A DNA stretch of 64,000 bases from Actinostola sp. cb2023 (lineage: Eukaryota; Cnidaria; Anthozoa; Actiniaria; Actinostolidae), in contig JAUJYZ010000420.1 in NCBI GenBank assembly GCA_033675265.1, forward strand, positions 292,500-356,499. The letters are read 5' to 3'. The position numbers were made by a program, and so were the translations under genes. Shown here piece by piece: positions 33,543 through 44,400 of the stretch; within the stretch, counting starts at the first letter, position 1; the number at the start of each line of letters is the position of its first letter. The notes below the pieces were generated by a model. It ran no database searches and was not told where the DNA came from. It saw nothing but the letters and a program-made list of their open reading frames with translations.

Positions 33543-34607
33543 ATGAATGCGACTCTCAACTCGACATCAGTTGTAAACTGCACCGATGTAAGCGCGCCAA
33601 CCGCCCTGTCTTTCATCACGGCGTCTTTGTCCCTCGTCTTCTTCTTCGTCATCGTCACTGGCAATCTGTTGATCATCCTAGCGATAGTTAGAGATCCGTA
33701 CGGTGCGCTAAAGAAACCTTTTATGGCGTTGGTAGGCAACCTCGCATGTGCTGATCTGATAGTGGGTCTCGTTGTAACGCCACTGTCATTCGTTCTTCAC
33801 ATCAAAGAAGGCTTGAACATTGCCATTGGGATGTCCTCGATACGCGTTATCCACTTGTCGTACTTTATATCATGTACAGCATCGTTACTGAGTATGACGG
33901 CCATCACAGTTGACAGGCACATTGCAATCGCTTTCCCGATGTACTACAAGTTTACTTATTTGAGACGCAAGCTCGCTATTCGTAGTTTTGTACTCATCTG
34001 GGTATTTGCCTTTGGTCTCCCCTTTGTGTATCTGAAAGTTGGCTACATTAGGTATGCATTTGTCTTTGGAACCATCGCTATAACAGCAACGCTTTTTTTC
34101 CTATGTTCTTGCTTGTATATCATCCGAAAAATGGGGAAACAAGACAAAAACTCATGTCGAAGCGCAGTCGCAAAGAACGCACAGCAAAGAACGCAGAAGA
34201 ACGGTGCAAGGGTGGAGAAGCGCTTGACCAAAGTTTTTTCTCTTGTTCTCACTGCATATCTCATTTGTTATTTCCCATCGTGTTTAATGATTTTCGTCAT
34301 GAACTTTTGCAGCTCATGTAGTTGTGAAACCATCCATTGGCTTCGAGATCTACAGTTTGTTTTGGTCTTGCTAAACAGCTGTGTCAACCCATTTCTGTAT
34401 GCGTGGCAAATGAAGGCCGTTCGCAACGCTTTGAAGATTATAGTTTCCCCAGCGCTGAAACTTAACATGGGGTACAACTTCCCTTCGAGTGAAGTGAGGA
34501 GACCAAAGAGCAACAGGTCGGACCCGACAAGCGCTGAGCAAGACAACTCAACTCACCAAACGAGGCAGGATGTAGCCGATGTAAACCGTTACTTGAAGTG
34601 CAAATGA
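33543..34607 (+). CDS. Class A GPCR, melanocortin/adenosine-like group, intronless
   Basis: 354 residues with seven transmembrane segments and class A motifs: GN at 40-41 (TM1), LACAD with Asp71 (TM2), DRH at 124-126 in place of DRY, CYFP at 242-245 in place of CWxP, and NPFLY at 282-286. The N-terminus has three N-glycosylation sequons (residues 2, 6 and 12). Unusually, TM3 lacks the conserved extracellular Cys, the second extracellular loop is only about 8-10 residues, TM5 lacks the usual Pro, and the third extracellular loop is Cys-rich (FCSSCSC). This combination is known for melanocortin-type receptors and their MECO relatives (lysophospholipid, cannabinoid, adenosine). The ligand cannot be predicted. 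Basic residues in the third intracellular loop fit G-protein coupling. The ATG follows CGCC. The tail is Ser/Thr/Asp-rich. An AATAAA lies 100 bp after the stop. Confidence 0.92.
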   Translation: MNATLNSTSVVNCTDVSAPTALSFITASLSLVFFFVIVTGNLLIILAIVRDPYGALKKPFMALVGNLACADLIVGLVVTPLSFVLHIKEGLNIAIGMSSIRVIHLSYFISCTASLLSMTAITVDRHIAIAFPMYYKFTYLRRKLAIRSFVLIWVFAFGLPFVYLKVGYIRYAFVFGTIAITATLFFLCSCLYIIRKMGKQDKNSCRSAVAKNAQQRTQKNGARVEKRLTKVFSLVLTAYLICYFPSCLMIFVMNFCSSCSCETIHWLRDLQFVLVLLNSCVNPFLYAWQMKAVRNALKIIVSPALKLNMGYNFPSSEVRRPKSNRSDPTSAEQDNSTHQTRQDVADVNRYLKCK

Positions 34608-34707
34608 TACGATCAACTGATTTGCCTTTAAGAACTGACGATGAATGACAAACAAAAGTCTCAAAGATATAAAAGTAAATGTAAATATTGTAAAGTTGTT
34701 GTAGCCA

Positions 34708-34713
34708 AATAAA
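34708..34713 (+). promoter_or_regulatory. Polyadenylation signal of the GPCR gene
   Basis: An AATAAA hexamer 101 bp after the stop codon in an AT-rich context. It supports the intronless gene ending here, so the frame is probably a complete gene. Confidence 0.6.
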
Positions 34714-35330
34714 GATTGAATTTAAACTGAAACCGTCAGTTTCTCTTTATTATCGTCGGTCGTGTTTAATTGAAGAGTCGAACATTTTCGCGCCTTTTTT
34801 CCTTTCTTTCTCACCTCTCTTTTCTTCTTTTTCTTTTTTGCTTATTTATTTTTATTTGTACTTCAACAGAGAAATAATGCCGGCTATGTTGACCCAAGGG
34901 GAATAAATCAATCAACGCTGCGGTCAAATTAATAAAAAACGGTATTACCTGTTTTTTCTTGTTTGTCTGATTGTACCATGGGGTCAGCGGCCATGACTGG
35001 CAAACATCATCATATTGTCATTTGAAAACAAACCAACAAAAAGATAAATCAGTGAACAAAGAGAAGGAGAGAAAGAAAAAAGTAGACTGACTGCATGCTA
35101 TAGCAAAGAGTGCAGCATAGAATCTTCATTTCTGCAGTGACTGGGCATGAAGCCTAGTTTCAAAATAATCAGTCATTTTTATATATTTTTCGGTTGGATT
35201 TTCAGAATGTATGAATTTTCTAAAAGTATGCACACTGATGATAATTCTCGATTTTGTAGCGTTTTAATACACAGCTTGCCGATGAACCGACAATTGACGG
35301 TCTAAACAAGCTACAGACGGAACTATAATT

Positions 35331-35731
35331 ATGCCCCATTCACACCAAATCTTCTTTAGTTATGGGTTTTTCTAGCTTCTATAATCTGAGAGCATACTAC
35401 ACGACATAAAGGACAATTTACCAGCAGTTTTGGCCAAATATATGTTGCGTGGTGTTTGTAGATAATTTTCTAAACCTGTTTAGTTAAACCACTTTAAACG
35501 TCAAATTCAATATGTTGTTGTACGTAGGTGCCATGTTATAAGTCATGTTATAATGTCATTTGTCATTGTTTTCTACGTTAACTGAAAGTTCGTTAGAATT
35601 GCCTTCATTCCCTGATGATGGGCCATGGGCCCGAAAGCTCGGATATATTAAATCCTTTACGTAGAAGAAACGAATCTTTATTATAACACTTTACAAACGT
35701 GTTTTATTTAGCCTTGGTGTGAACGGGGCAT
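35331..35731. mobile_element. MITE disrupted by a Penelope-like fragment
   Basis: Ends ATGCCCCATTCACACCAA and TTGGTGTGAACGGGGCAT are inverted with one mismatch over 18 bp. The Penelope-like copy at 35508-35686 lies inside it, so the retroelement landed in an existing MITE. Confidence 0.65.
35508..35686 (+). mobile_element. Second Penelope-like terminal fragment, with hammerhead-like core
   Basis: It matches 17484-17866 at both ends, but about 220 bp of the interior, including the coding end, is deleted. The hammerhead-like core at 35612-35639 is kept; the only change I see in it is in the stem II loop (AGG to ATG), and the stem I position before CTGATGA changes from T to C, improving pairing. 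Confidence 0.6.
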
Positions 35732-36640
35732 CGTGTAAGTTCGTATAATCGATTTCTCTTTTTCAGCCGTGTCTTTCTCTTCTTCTATTCAAGCCGCATT
35801 TCAACGGGCTGAAGATGTACCGGATATCGCTGACGCTTAACGCTTTTAACTTATTTGTTCTGGATGATAAGGTGCCAGGACAAGTAGGTGAACGGAAAAC
35901 ATGTGAATTCACTTTGAACAGTTCTCATCTTCTTCTGTCTTCGTTTATTCCCGATTCAAGCGGTACAGCAGTTCGCACGCAAATTCACTGGACAAATGGC
36001 GTCAAAAGGAGAGATCTCTGGGAGTGATTGACTAGGTGAAAAGTAATCCTTTTGAAGACATTCAGTCCTATGCAAAGTGTGCACATTTGGTTTGGCTTGC
36101 ATTTGAAAGGTTTTTCGTACATTACCGTTACGTACGTATGAGCAGCAAATTGAAAAATACTTAGCTAGACCAGGGAGGTGCTAGACTTTATTTTTATTAT
36201 ATTAATTATAAATAATATGTCCGATGGTTGATATAAATGGGGAAAGTCTTTTGCCCACTCCGTCGTCGTGAACAGTTGATTCAGAGCGGGATATATTGCC
36301 TGCGCGCGACCGATCGATATTTTGGTAGGGAAATCAGTTTCAAATTTTTAAAAATTTTCAATTTCACAAGATTCGATTTTATTTCGTCGCTACAGTTGCT
36401 TGGTTATTAGTCAACACAGTTTCTGTATTTTTATCGCTATTATTTCTCTGACAGGTGGACTTTGAAGAATTCATTTTATTGTGAGATTTCGCGTTTGAAC
36501 AAGTTATGTAACCACGGCTATGGACACCTGTCAAGTGATCTGGATTAATAATGCAACCTTTGTGTTTATATGTGATACTTTATGGCGGAACAGACAAGCC
36601 GAATATCAGATTTAATCCATAGTCGCATGTGTTTAGTAAG

Positions 36641-36784
36641 GGTTAGAGAATAACGCGAGTGCTTTATGGGATTTAGAGCTCCGAGCAGCAGATAGAAGGC
36701 CACGAGGCGCGTAGCGCCGAGTGGCCCTTCTATCAATGCGAGGCGCTCTAAATTCCATAAAGCACGAGTGTTTATTCTCTAACC
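36641..36784. mobile_element. Palindromic element, 144 bp
   Basis: GGTTAGAGAATAA at the left and TTATTCTCTAACC at the right end near-complete inverted arms. The centre contains GGCGCGTAGCGCC. No coding capacity. Confidence 0.7.
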
Positions 36785-36787
36785 GTT

Positions 36788-37732
36788 TTAGAATATAGTC
36801 ATACTCACGAGAGTATTATTTGGCTGCATGTCTGTTGCTTTCCCAAAGGAATACTGATTTCAAATGCACATACGCTTATGCAAAGCTGTTCAGTTTGTGT
36901 GTGACTTCAGTGGAGTGAAGATGAATATCCGAAGCTTGAGGCTTTAAATTATACGAAGCTTGCAAAGCTAGAAATTGCCGATATTTGTTGTGGTAATGAA
37001 GACAGAAATCTCAAAGTTTCTTCAAAGCAGTTAGAACGGACGAAATTGAAAAACGAGAGAAATAATGCACACCAAAGAAAACTCAAGCACGATGTGGACA
37101 TTTAATATATTGAAAGATTGGGCTACCTATATCGCAATAATCATACGGAGAACTACATCTACACTTATTGTAGAACATGGAGAAACTCGTTTGTGATTTC
37201 ATTTTGAAGAGTAAGTGACTCGCTACGCTTCTTTAGTGTTTAGTATAGTTATGATCTGTATTTCTGTTATGATTATCATATTTGAATAGTATTTGAAGAT
37301 TAAACTAAGATTGTATTATAATATTTTTTGTATATAGTTTTTCTTAGTACACGTTATATATTAGAGTGCAAATATTATATCCGTGAAATAAGCGCTAACA
37401 TTTAGTACTAATTAACATTTTACTAGTTTTACTACTGAGTAGACAACAATGATAAAGCATTTGGTGCTATTTATTAGTACTATTTAGTTAGTTAACTATT
37501 TCATGGATATAATATTTGCACTCTAGTATTCTCTAAGTTAGTCATTAGTATTCCCTATATAGAGAATACTAATAAGGCTTTGTAACAAAAGAAAAACAAA
37601 GAGCTTTATTAGTATTCTCTATATAGAGAATACTAATGAGTCCATTGTTAAAGCCCTATTAGTTACTTTATGAGATATAGAGCGCACAAATGCTGGGCGC
37701 TGATTGGTCGAGTGAGTATGACTATATTCTAA
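36788..37732. mobile_element. Inverted-repeat element of about 0.95 kb with a nested MITE
   Basis: Ends TTAGAATATAGTCATACTCA and its complement are perfect over about 20 bp. The interior has no convincing frame. A second MITE (37363-37524) and a repeated TATTCTCTATATAGAGAATA motif (about 37550 and 37612) lie inside it. Confidence 0.6.
37363..37524. mobile_element. MITE with AGAGTGCAAA ends
   Basis: Ends AGAGTGCAAATATTATATCC and its near-complement are inverted repeats of about 28 bp. A related element, with CCATATG in place of TATTATA in the terminus, is at 51247-51551. Confidence 0.65.
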
Positions 37733-38052
37733 TATATAATAAACAAGAATAAATAAAAGATCGATAAAAGTAAATAAATAAAAAGTAAACTGATAACGGC
37801 GAAGATGCATGGAATCAGAAGAGGAAAAGAAAACGAATAAAAAGAAGTGACAGACTAAAAGGAAAAAAAAAGGAAATAGCTTCGATTACAAATTGTGAGA
37901 TAGAGAAATAAATTGAATTGAAAGAATATAGGGAAACTTATGCTCACCAGAGAGATGAATTTAATGTAAACTGGGCAACCAATAGACCACTAAAGTTTCA
38001 AAGGCCCAGGTGAGTACGGCTAGTTTATGCTGCTATAGGTCAATCCGAACTG

Positions 38053-38055
38053 CGA

Positions 38056-38091
<36 letters not shown>

Positions 38092-38150
38092 GAGGAAGAA
38101 AGGAAGGAAGAGAGAAAGAGAAAGAAAGAAAGAAAAAAAGAAGAAGAAAA
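38053..38150 (+). repeat. AAAG microsatellite
   Basis: (GAAA)n decays into AGGAAG and GAAAGA variants about 270 bp upstream of the pyridoxal kinase B start. Confidence 0.9.
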
Positions 38151-38420
38151 AATAAATAAACAGACAAAGAGCAAATATATAAAGAGATAGAAAAACGAAA
38201 GAATGAAGGCCTAGGAAAGACTGCAAGAATGGATGGATGAACGAACGATCGATCAATGGATAAAACGAATGGACAGGCGGAGCCATATGCACCACAGGTA
38301 TCCCATCACTCATCATTCCCAAATCCTTATTCCCTGGTACCGGGTACCCTGTGTATACACGTGCCTATTCTTCTCCACATTCTCGACTTCTTGACCGCTT
38401 TGCTTTAGTGCTAAACAATC

Positions 38421-41400
38421 ATGTCCAACGGCCCTTTATGCAGAGTTTTATCCATCCAAAGTCACGTAGTTTCAGGTTATGTTGGGAATAAATCAGCGAC
38501 GTTTCCTCTTCAGGTGAGATACGTATTGGTTTACGTAACTACGGTATTGTGTCGATTACTTGTTGTTCGCTTTATGACTCGTAGAGCTCTTACAGTTACA
38601 TGTACATTTTATCATTCTTTGTACTTCAGGTCTTGGGGTTTGAAGTAGATACAGTGAATTCAGTACAGTTATCGAACCATACAGGTCAGCTAACTATACA
38701 TATTATAAGCTTTAATACATAACTTAAATTGAGTTGTTTTGCTCTATAAATTAGCATATCATTCTGTATTATTAAGTAAGTACTACTACTCAGTATTAGT
38801 GTATAAAGTTATTTTCAATAAGTAAGCCTACGTATTTATAATTTGCCGTAAACTGATTAAAGTAGACTTATTATATAACGTAGGTTTCATTGTCGTAATA
38901 GCTCTGATGAAAGGACTTTTATAATACGCTGTGGCTATTTGACCGGCAGCCGGTCAATGACCTCAAAATACTATTTGACCGGCAGTTTTCAATTTTCGGA
39001 AATTTATCCCCCAAAAAAACAGTCGTACTCGATTCAAAGTATTCTATCTTTATTTGGAAATGGTAGGCGATTATAGTTAGCGCTGTGGTGTCGAACTAGC
39101 TCTATTTCTCTAGCCTGGGCATACTATGCAAACGAGTGAGTAGCAGACTGCCGGTCAATAACCTCAAAATACTATTTGACCGGCAGTCGAATATTTTCGG
39201 AAATTTCTCCCCCCAATAAAAACAAGCAAGCACATCGCGGAGCCTTAGAATTTTAGCCCTTACTAACCTCAAAAAGTACTCATATTTGTTTTCCATTTAT
39301 AGTGCATTTCCTTCAAAAAGCATCAAATTGTTCATTTCCCCCCGAGAAGTGTTGAAGGGGAGGGGGGGGGGGGGACATACAAAGAACAAAAAATAGGCGA
39401 GGTTTCGATCGCGTAACTCGAAAATTACCCGATCGATCCCCTGCAGGAACAGACACATACAGTCAACTCCTTGCGTAAATGACTGAAGACAACTACCGCT
39501 ATAACAAACTTTTATTATTACAGCTATGACTGAATGAACGATTTTTTATATGCGTTGAGTGACGGACAGCTGCATTATGATGTTTCCCATTTTGATCATG
39601 AATCAATTTCAAAGTCATTGGTTTTAAGTGGATTAGATCGTCCTTTTTCTTCACACCCCGCTATTACGGACTCTCGCTATTACGGATGTCAAATGACGGT
39701 CCCGAACGAGTTCGAGAGACGAGAGTTGACTGTACGCCTCCCCCCGGGGGAAGGAGGGTTATCCCATATATAAGCTATACGGGTATTATAGGGAAGGGTA
39801 TCCAAGTTGTCCTTTTAGTCTGGGATAGGGTATGAGTTTTACCCCCGATCACGCTCCACTCTACGTTTTAGTCAGGCATTGATTTATAGCTTCGGTCTGG
39901 GCCGGGATAGAGTACGCAAAATCGCTCTTTTGAAGGTCTGTGATAGGGTCAAACAAAATCCCAGTGTAACCCCCCCCCCCCCCCCCAACCCCCCCCCCCC
40001 CCCCCCCCAACCCCCCCCCCCCCCCCCCCCGCCCAAAGCCCAGATACCCCCCCCCCCCCCACCCCATCCCATACCCACCCCCCCCCCCACCCATTCCCCC
40101 CACCCATTCCCCCCACCCCCAAAGCCCAGACCCCCCTCCACCCCCCATCCCACACCCATCCCCCCACTCCCAAAGCACAGACCCCCCACCCCCTCGATCC
40201 ATCCCATTTTGAAAGTCAAATGGAACCGGAAGTCTGTTTACTTCTACGCCCGCAAGTAACTCGGATGCGATTCACATCTCCCAAGGGCCAGATGCACTCT
40301 AGATCTGTCCCTCATTTTCTCTTGGTCGAACGTAGAATAGAACAGAATAGAATGAAATGGGATGGGAGTAGCCAGAGAGGAGAGTAATCAAAGTAGAAAT
40401 ACTGACCTGTAGAGCGATGTCAAATGAACGGATTTCGTCATTACAACGTGCTGTCGGTAAGTGACACAGATGTAGAAATAAGTATATATAGGCAATGAAA
40501 TGAATAGCGATCAATACAAATTGAAGGAGATGCTGCTTAAGTAAGACAATGCTGAACTGAAAATGGGTATTTTTCTGGTCGATACTTCTCTCAATGAAAA
40601 GCAACACAAGACAAGGTCAAATCTATGCAGATCAATGTGGAGCTCAATTTTCAATCGAAGTCAAGACCACTAGCTTTTAAAAAGACTTTTTTTAAATATT
40701 CCTTTGATATTTTCTTGCACTTCACTGTTCATTGACTTCATTAGGAAACAAATTATCAAGTTTATGTTTCTCACCATTTGAACGACGTTTTGATCCTTTC
40801 ATTTCTCTATAATTTCTTTTTTATTCATCAGCTCACATGTGTACAGTATTTTACTGAAGTTCAGCAGAACTTCCCGCCAAAAAATCCAAGCATGTCTCCT
40901 CTAATTTATGCAGGGATCCCACGGGCTAGAGGATATACACGTCACGCAACGCGGGTTACAATGTGCCGGGGAAACATCTGATACTGGTCAATAGAGCTAG
41001 TTCGATATAATCGCCTACCATTTCTAAATAAAGATAGAATACTTTGAATCGAGTACGATTGTTTTAATTTTTATATGGGGGGAGAAATTTCCGAAAATAT
41101 TCGACTGCCGGTCAAATAGTATTTTGAGGTCATTGACCGGCAGTCTGCTACTCACTCGTTTGCATAGTATGCCCAGGCTAGAGAAATAGAGCTAGTTCGA
41201 CACCACAGCGCTAACTATTTCCAAATAAAGATAGAATACTTTGAATCGAGTACGACTGTTTTTTTTGGGGATAAATTTCCGAAAATTGAAAACTGCCGGT
41301 CATTTAGGAATTGGAGAAGCGTGACCGGTCGATCGATCGATCGAGTCGTAATATTTTCCAAGTGTCGCTTATTTACGCGTTACATAGTATGCCCAGGCTA

Positions 41401-44400
41401 GAGAAATAGAGCTAGTTCGACATTACAGCGCTAACTATAATCGCCTACCATTTCTAAATAAAGATAGAATACTTTGAATCGAGTACGATTGTTTTTTTAT
41501 AGGAGAAATTTCCGAAAATTGAAAACTGCCGGTCAAATAGTATTTTGAGGTCATTGACCGGCTGCCGGTCAAATAGCCACAGCGTTTATAATAATAGTAA
41601 CAAGACGCTCAATGAGCGTACACTCGGGCTTATGACAAGGACAATGTCAGTTGCGTGAGGAGAGACCTGACAATGACTGACAGTTGCGTGACGAGGGAGA
41701 CTATGTATATACATGTATGTGTCGAGTTCATTTGATTTGCCTTTGACTTTGAGTTCATTTGATTACCTTTTGACTTTGAGTTCAATTGATTTGATTTTGA
41801 TGAGTTCGTGTAAAGGCCCCCTCTCTAGCTTCAGATCCCGAAACGTCGAGTTCGAGTTCGGGTTCGAGTTACGGTTCGAACGTCGAATAAAACAAGGACA
41901 TCTTCTTCAATACAATATCATTTCTCTGACGTCATGACAATCAGTGACAGTTGAGTGACGAGGGAGACCATGTGGCGGGTGAGTATGTACATGATACGTC
42001 TTGAGGTTGCATAGGTCAGATGGTTCTGATAACGCCCTCACGTTTGTTTTTGTTAAATATATTTTAAGCGAGCTTCTAGTCCTTCTACCACTTCTAGTCA
42101 TTGAACGATGAACTAGAATCCTGACCTTTAATAGCTTGAAGATCTACAGCTGCTTTCAAAACTAAGATTCAAATCTACTTGAGTCCTGTGTGTCGTTTGT
42201 TTTTTTCTTATCTGCTGAGTAATCTTGAAACTCGATACGATTAAATACGTCGCATACTTTCGTCATTCTTTGACCGGACTACGACGACGACGACTACCGA
42301 AAAACGCATTTTATAACTCGGGCTTCCTTCGGAAGTGCCCGAGTAATGATGATTTAATATAATATACAGTCATTCTCAAAAAAGGTTGTCCATATGAAAA
42401 GACTACAATACTACAATAAAGTCACGTGATTCATTATGTTTTCAATTTCTGCTTGCGGAACTGCGAGTTGATACCAGCGCCATTACATTCAGTTCTCACA
42501 ATGCAGTGTACTTTTGCATCTCAAATTGAAATTCCATGCGAGGAAATTGGATATATAATGAATCACATGACTTTATTGTAGTATTATAGTCTTTTCATCT
42601 GGACAACCTTTTTGAGAATGACTGTATATGGTACTACTATACATGTGTCACATATACATGTAGTAGCAGTGATGATTGTTGATGATGATGTTGGTGATGA
42701 TTATTACTATTAACGATGACAATATTGTTTAATAAAGCAGATTTTGTATATGCATGACTGTGAAAAATTTACGGAATGGACGTGTATATGACATGCCTTG
42801 CTGTGACCTTTTTTAGGATTCTGTTAGACAGAGGATCCTCATTCCCTTCCTCTGAAGAGAAAGGATGAGATGGATGGATGTTGGATGGATGAGAGGGATG
42901 GGATGATGGATGGATGAGATGGATGGATGAGATGGATGGATGATGGATGGATGGATGGATGATGGATGGATGAGAGGAATGGGATGATGGATGAGATGGA
43001 TGGATGGATGAGAGGGATGGGATGGATGGATGATGGATGGATGGATGGATGATGGATGGATGAGAGGGATGGGATGATGGATGGGTGAGATGGATGGATG
43101 GATGAGAGGGATGGGATGATGGATGGATGAGATGGATGGATGATGGATGGATGAGAGGGATGGGATGATGGATGGATGAGATGGATGGATGATGGTTGGA
43201 TGAGATGGATGGATGATGGATGGATGATGGATGGATGAGAGGGATGGGATGAGAAGTCTCTGTCTTGCAGGGTTAAGACAGTACCATGTGTGTGGTTTTT
43301 CACAGTCATATGAAATCTTCTCTAATAGTGTGGTGAAGTAGAATAATTATACATTAATTATTGTACCCCATTAATTTTGTCATTCTGTTTCATATGTTGT
43401 TTGCAGGCTACAAACATTTTAAAGGCCAAGTTCTTAATGCAAGTGAACTCAGGGAATTATTTGACGGTTTAAAACTCAATGATATTGACCATTATTCTCA
43501 TCTATTAACTGGTATGTAGAAGTAAATGTACATCTATAACTAGTCGTTTCTAATAGAAAGTGAAATGCTGCGATGTATCGACTATTGAATTCAACGTGTG
43601 GTTCCTGATTTGGTTTGTTTGCGTGACTGATTTGTTCCCGTACGCTGCCACAATATGTCAGTGAACTCGATCCGACTGGCAGTCAGCGATAGCATGGCTG
43701 TATCTCGGATGATTTGTCTTTCAGGGACATCCAAGTACATCCTGTCTCCTTCTTTCAATCATATGATCGACTGTAGGACTGGACATATTTTAAAAAACAC
43801 TACATCGTTCTTGACCTTGATGAATGACATGAATGCTTTCAGCAATATAAAGTTGACTTTGTCATATGATCAAACTGTACTGAGAAAACAAGCGCTTACC
43901 CGGCGTCGATTCATTCAAAATGGCAAGCTTCCAAATTATGCGTAAACCAAAGACTTGGCCTGAAGATCGCCGTTTTGAATGAATCGTAGCCAGAGCTAAG
44001 CCTTTGTTTGGCAAGCTTGATATTCCAAGCAACATGAGACTCGACGAGGACTGCCACTGACCAAAAGTACTACAGTCACAAAATCATCGCCCACGAATGA
44101 AATCCACAGATCGAAGTATTTCACGGTTAATAACGTGCCCAGTACCCACTCGACCATATCAGACACAGGGAACCCGTCAAGAATAGTCTGCTGCTCCGCC
44201 TTACGGCTTCGCAGCAATGATAGTGATGCCAATGATGTCAGTTGTGCTTGGCCTCGATTCTTATCTGTAGACGTGACAGTTGTACATGTACAGTACATGG
44301 CTATGATGGTGATAGAATGTTATTGATTATAATAATGTTGATATAGATATCATTATTATTAATAATCATTATAATTATGATGATAAGTTACAGTGATGAT

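Larger units (their letters stand above)
38927..41587. mobile_element. Large composite foldback element in copy B intron 2
   Basis: The left arm (about 38927-39250) and right arm (about 40985-41587) are inverted copies built from a TATTTGACCGGCAG motif, a GACCTCAAAATACTATTTGA motif, and an AATAGAGCTAGTTCGA module. The right side carries one extra partial copy of the arm. Between them lie a Tigger-like MITE (39461-39737), a poly-C tract, and unassigned DNA. It has no transposase frame that I can see. Confidence 0.75.

Noticed and set aside
35815..36027. 70-codon plus-strand frame near a repeat
   Set aside because: No domain, no splice partner and no conserved composition.
39861..40259. Pro-rich or Gly-rich proteins over the poly-C tract
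   Set aside because: Homopolymer translation; both strands are open and lengths of C runs are unreliable.
41865..41890. tRNA-like T-arm motif (GGTTCGAA)
   Set aside because: No acceptor or anticodon stem can be formed around it.
43655..44298. Frames on both strands in pyridoxal kinase B intron 3
   Set aside because: No homology recognised, no splice signals in phase, and the region is an intron of a well-supported gene.
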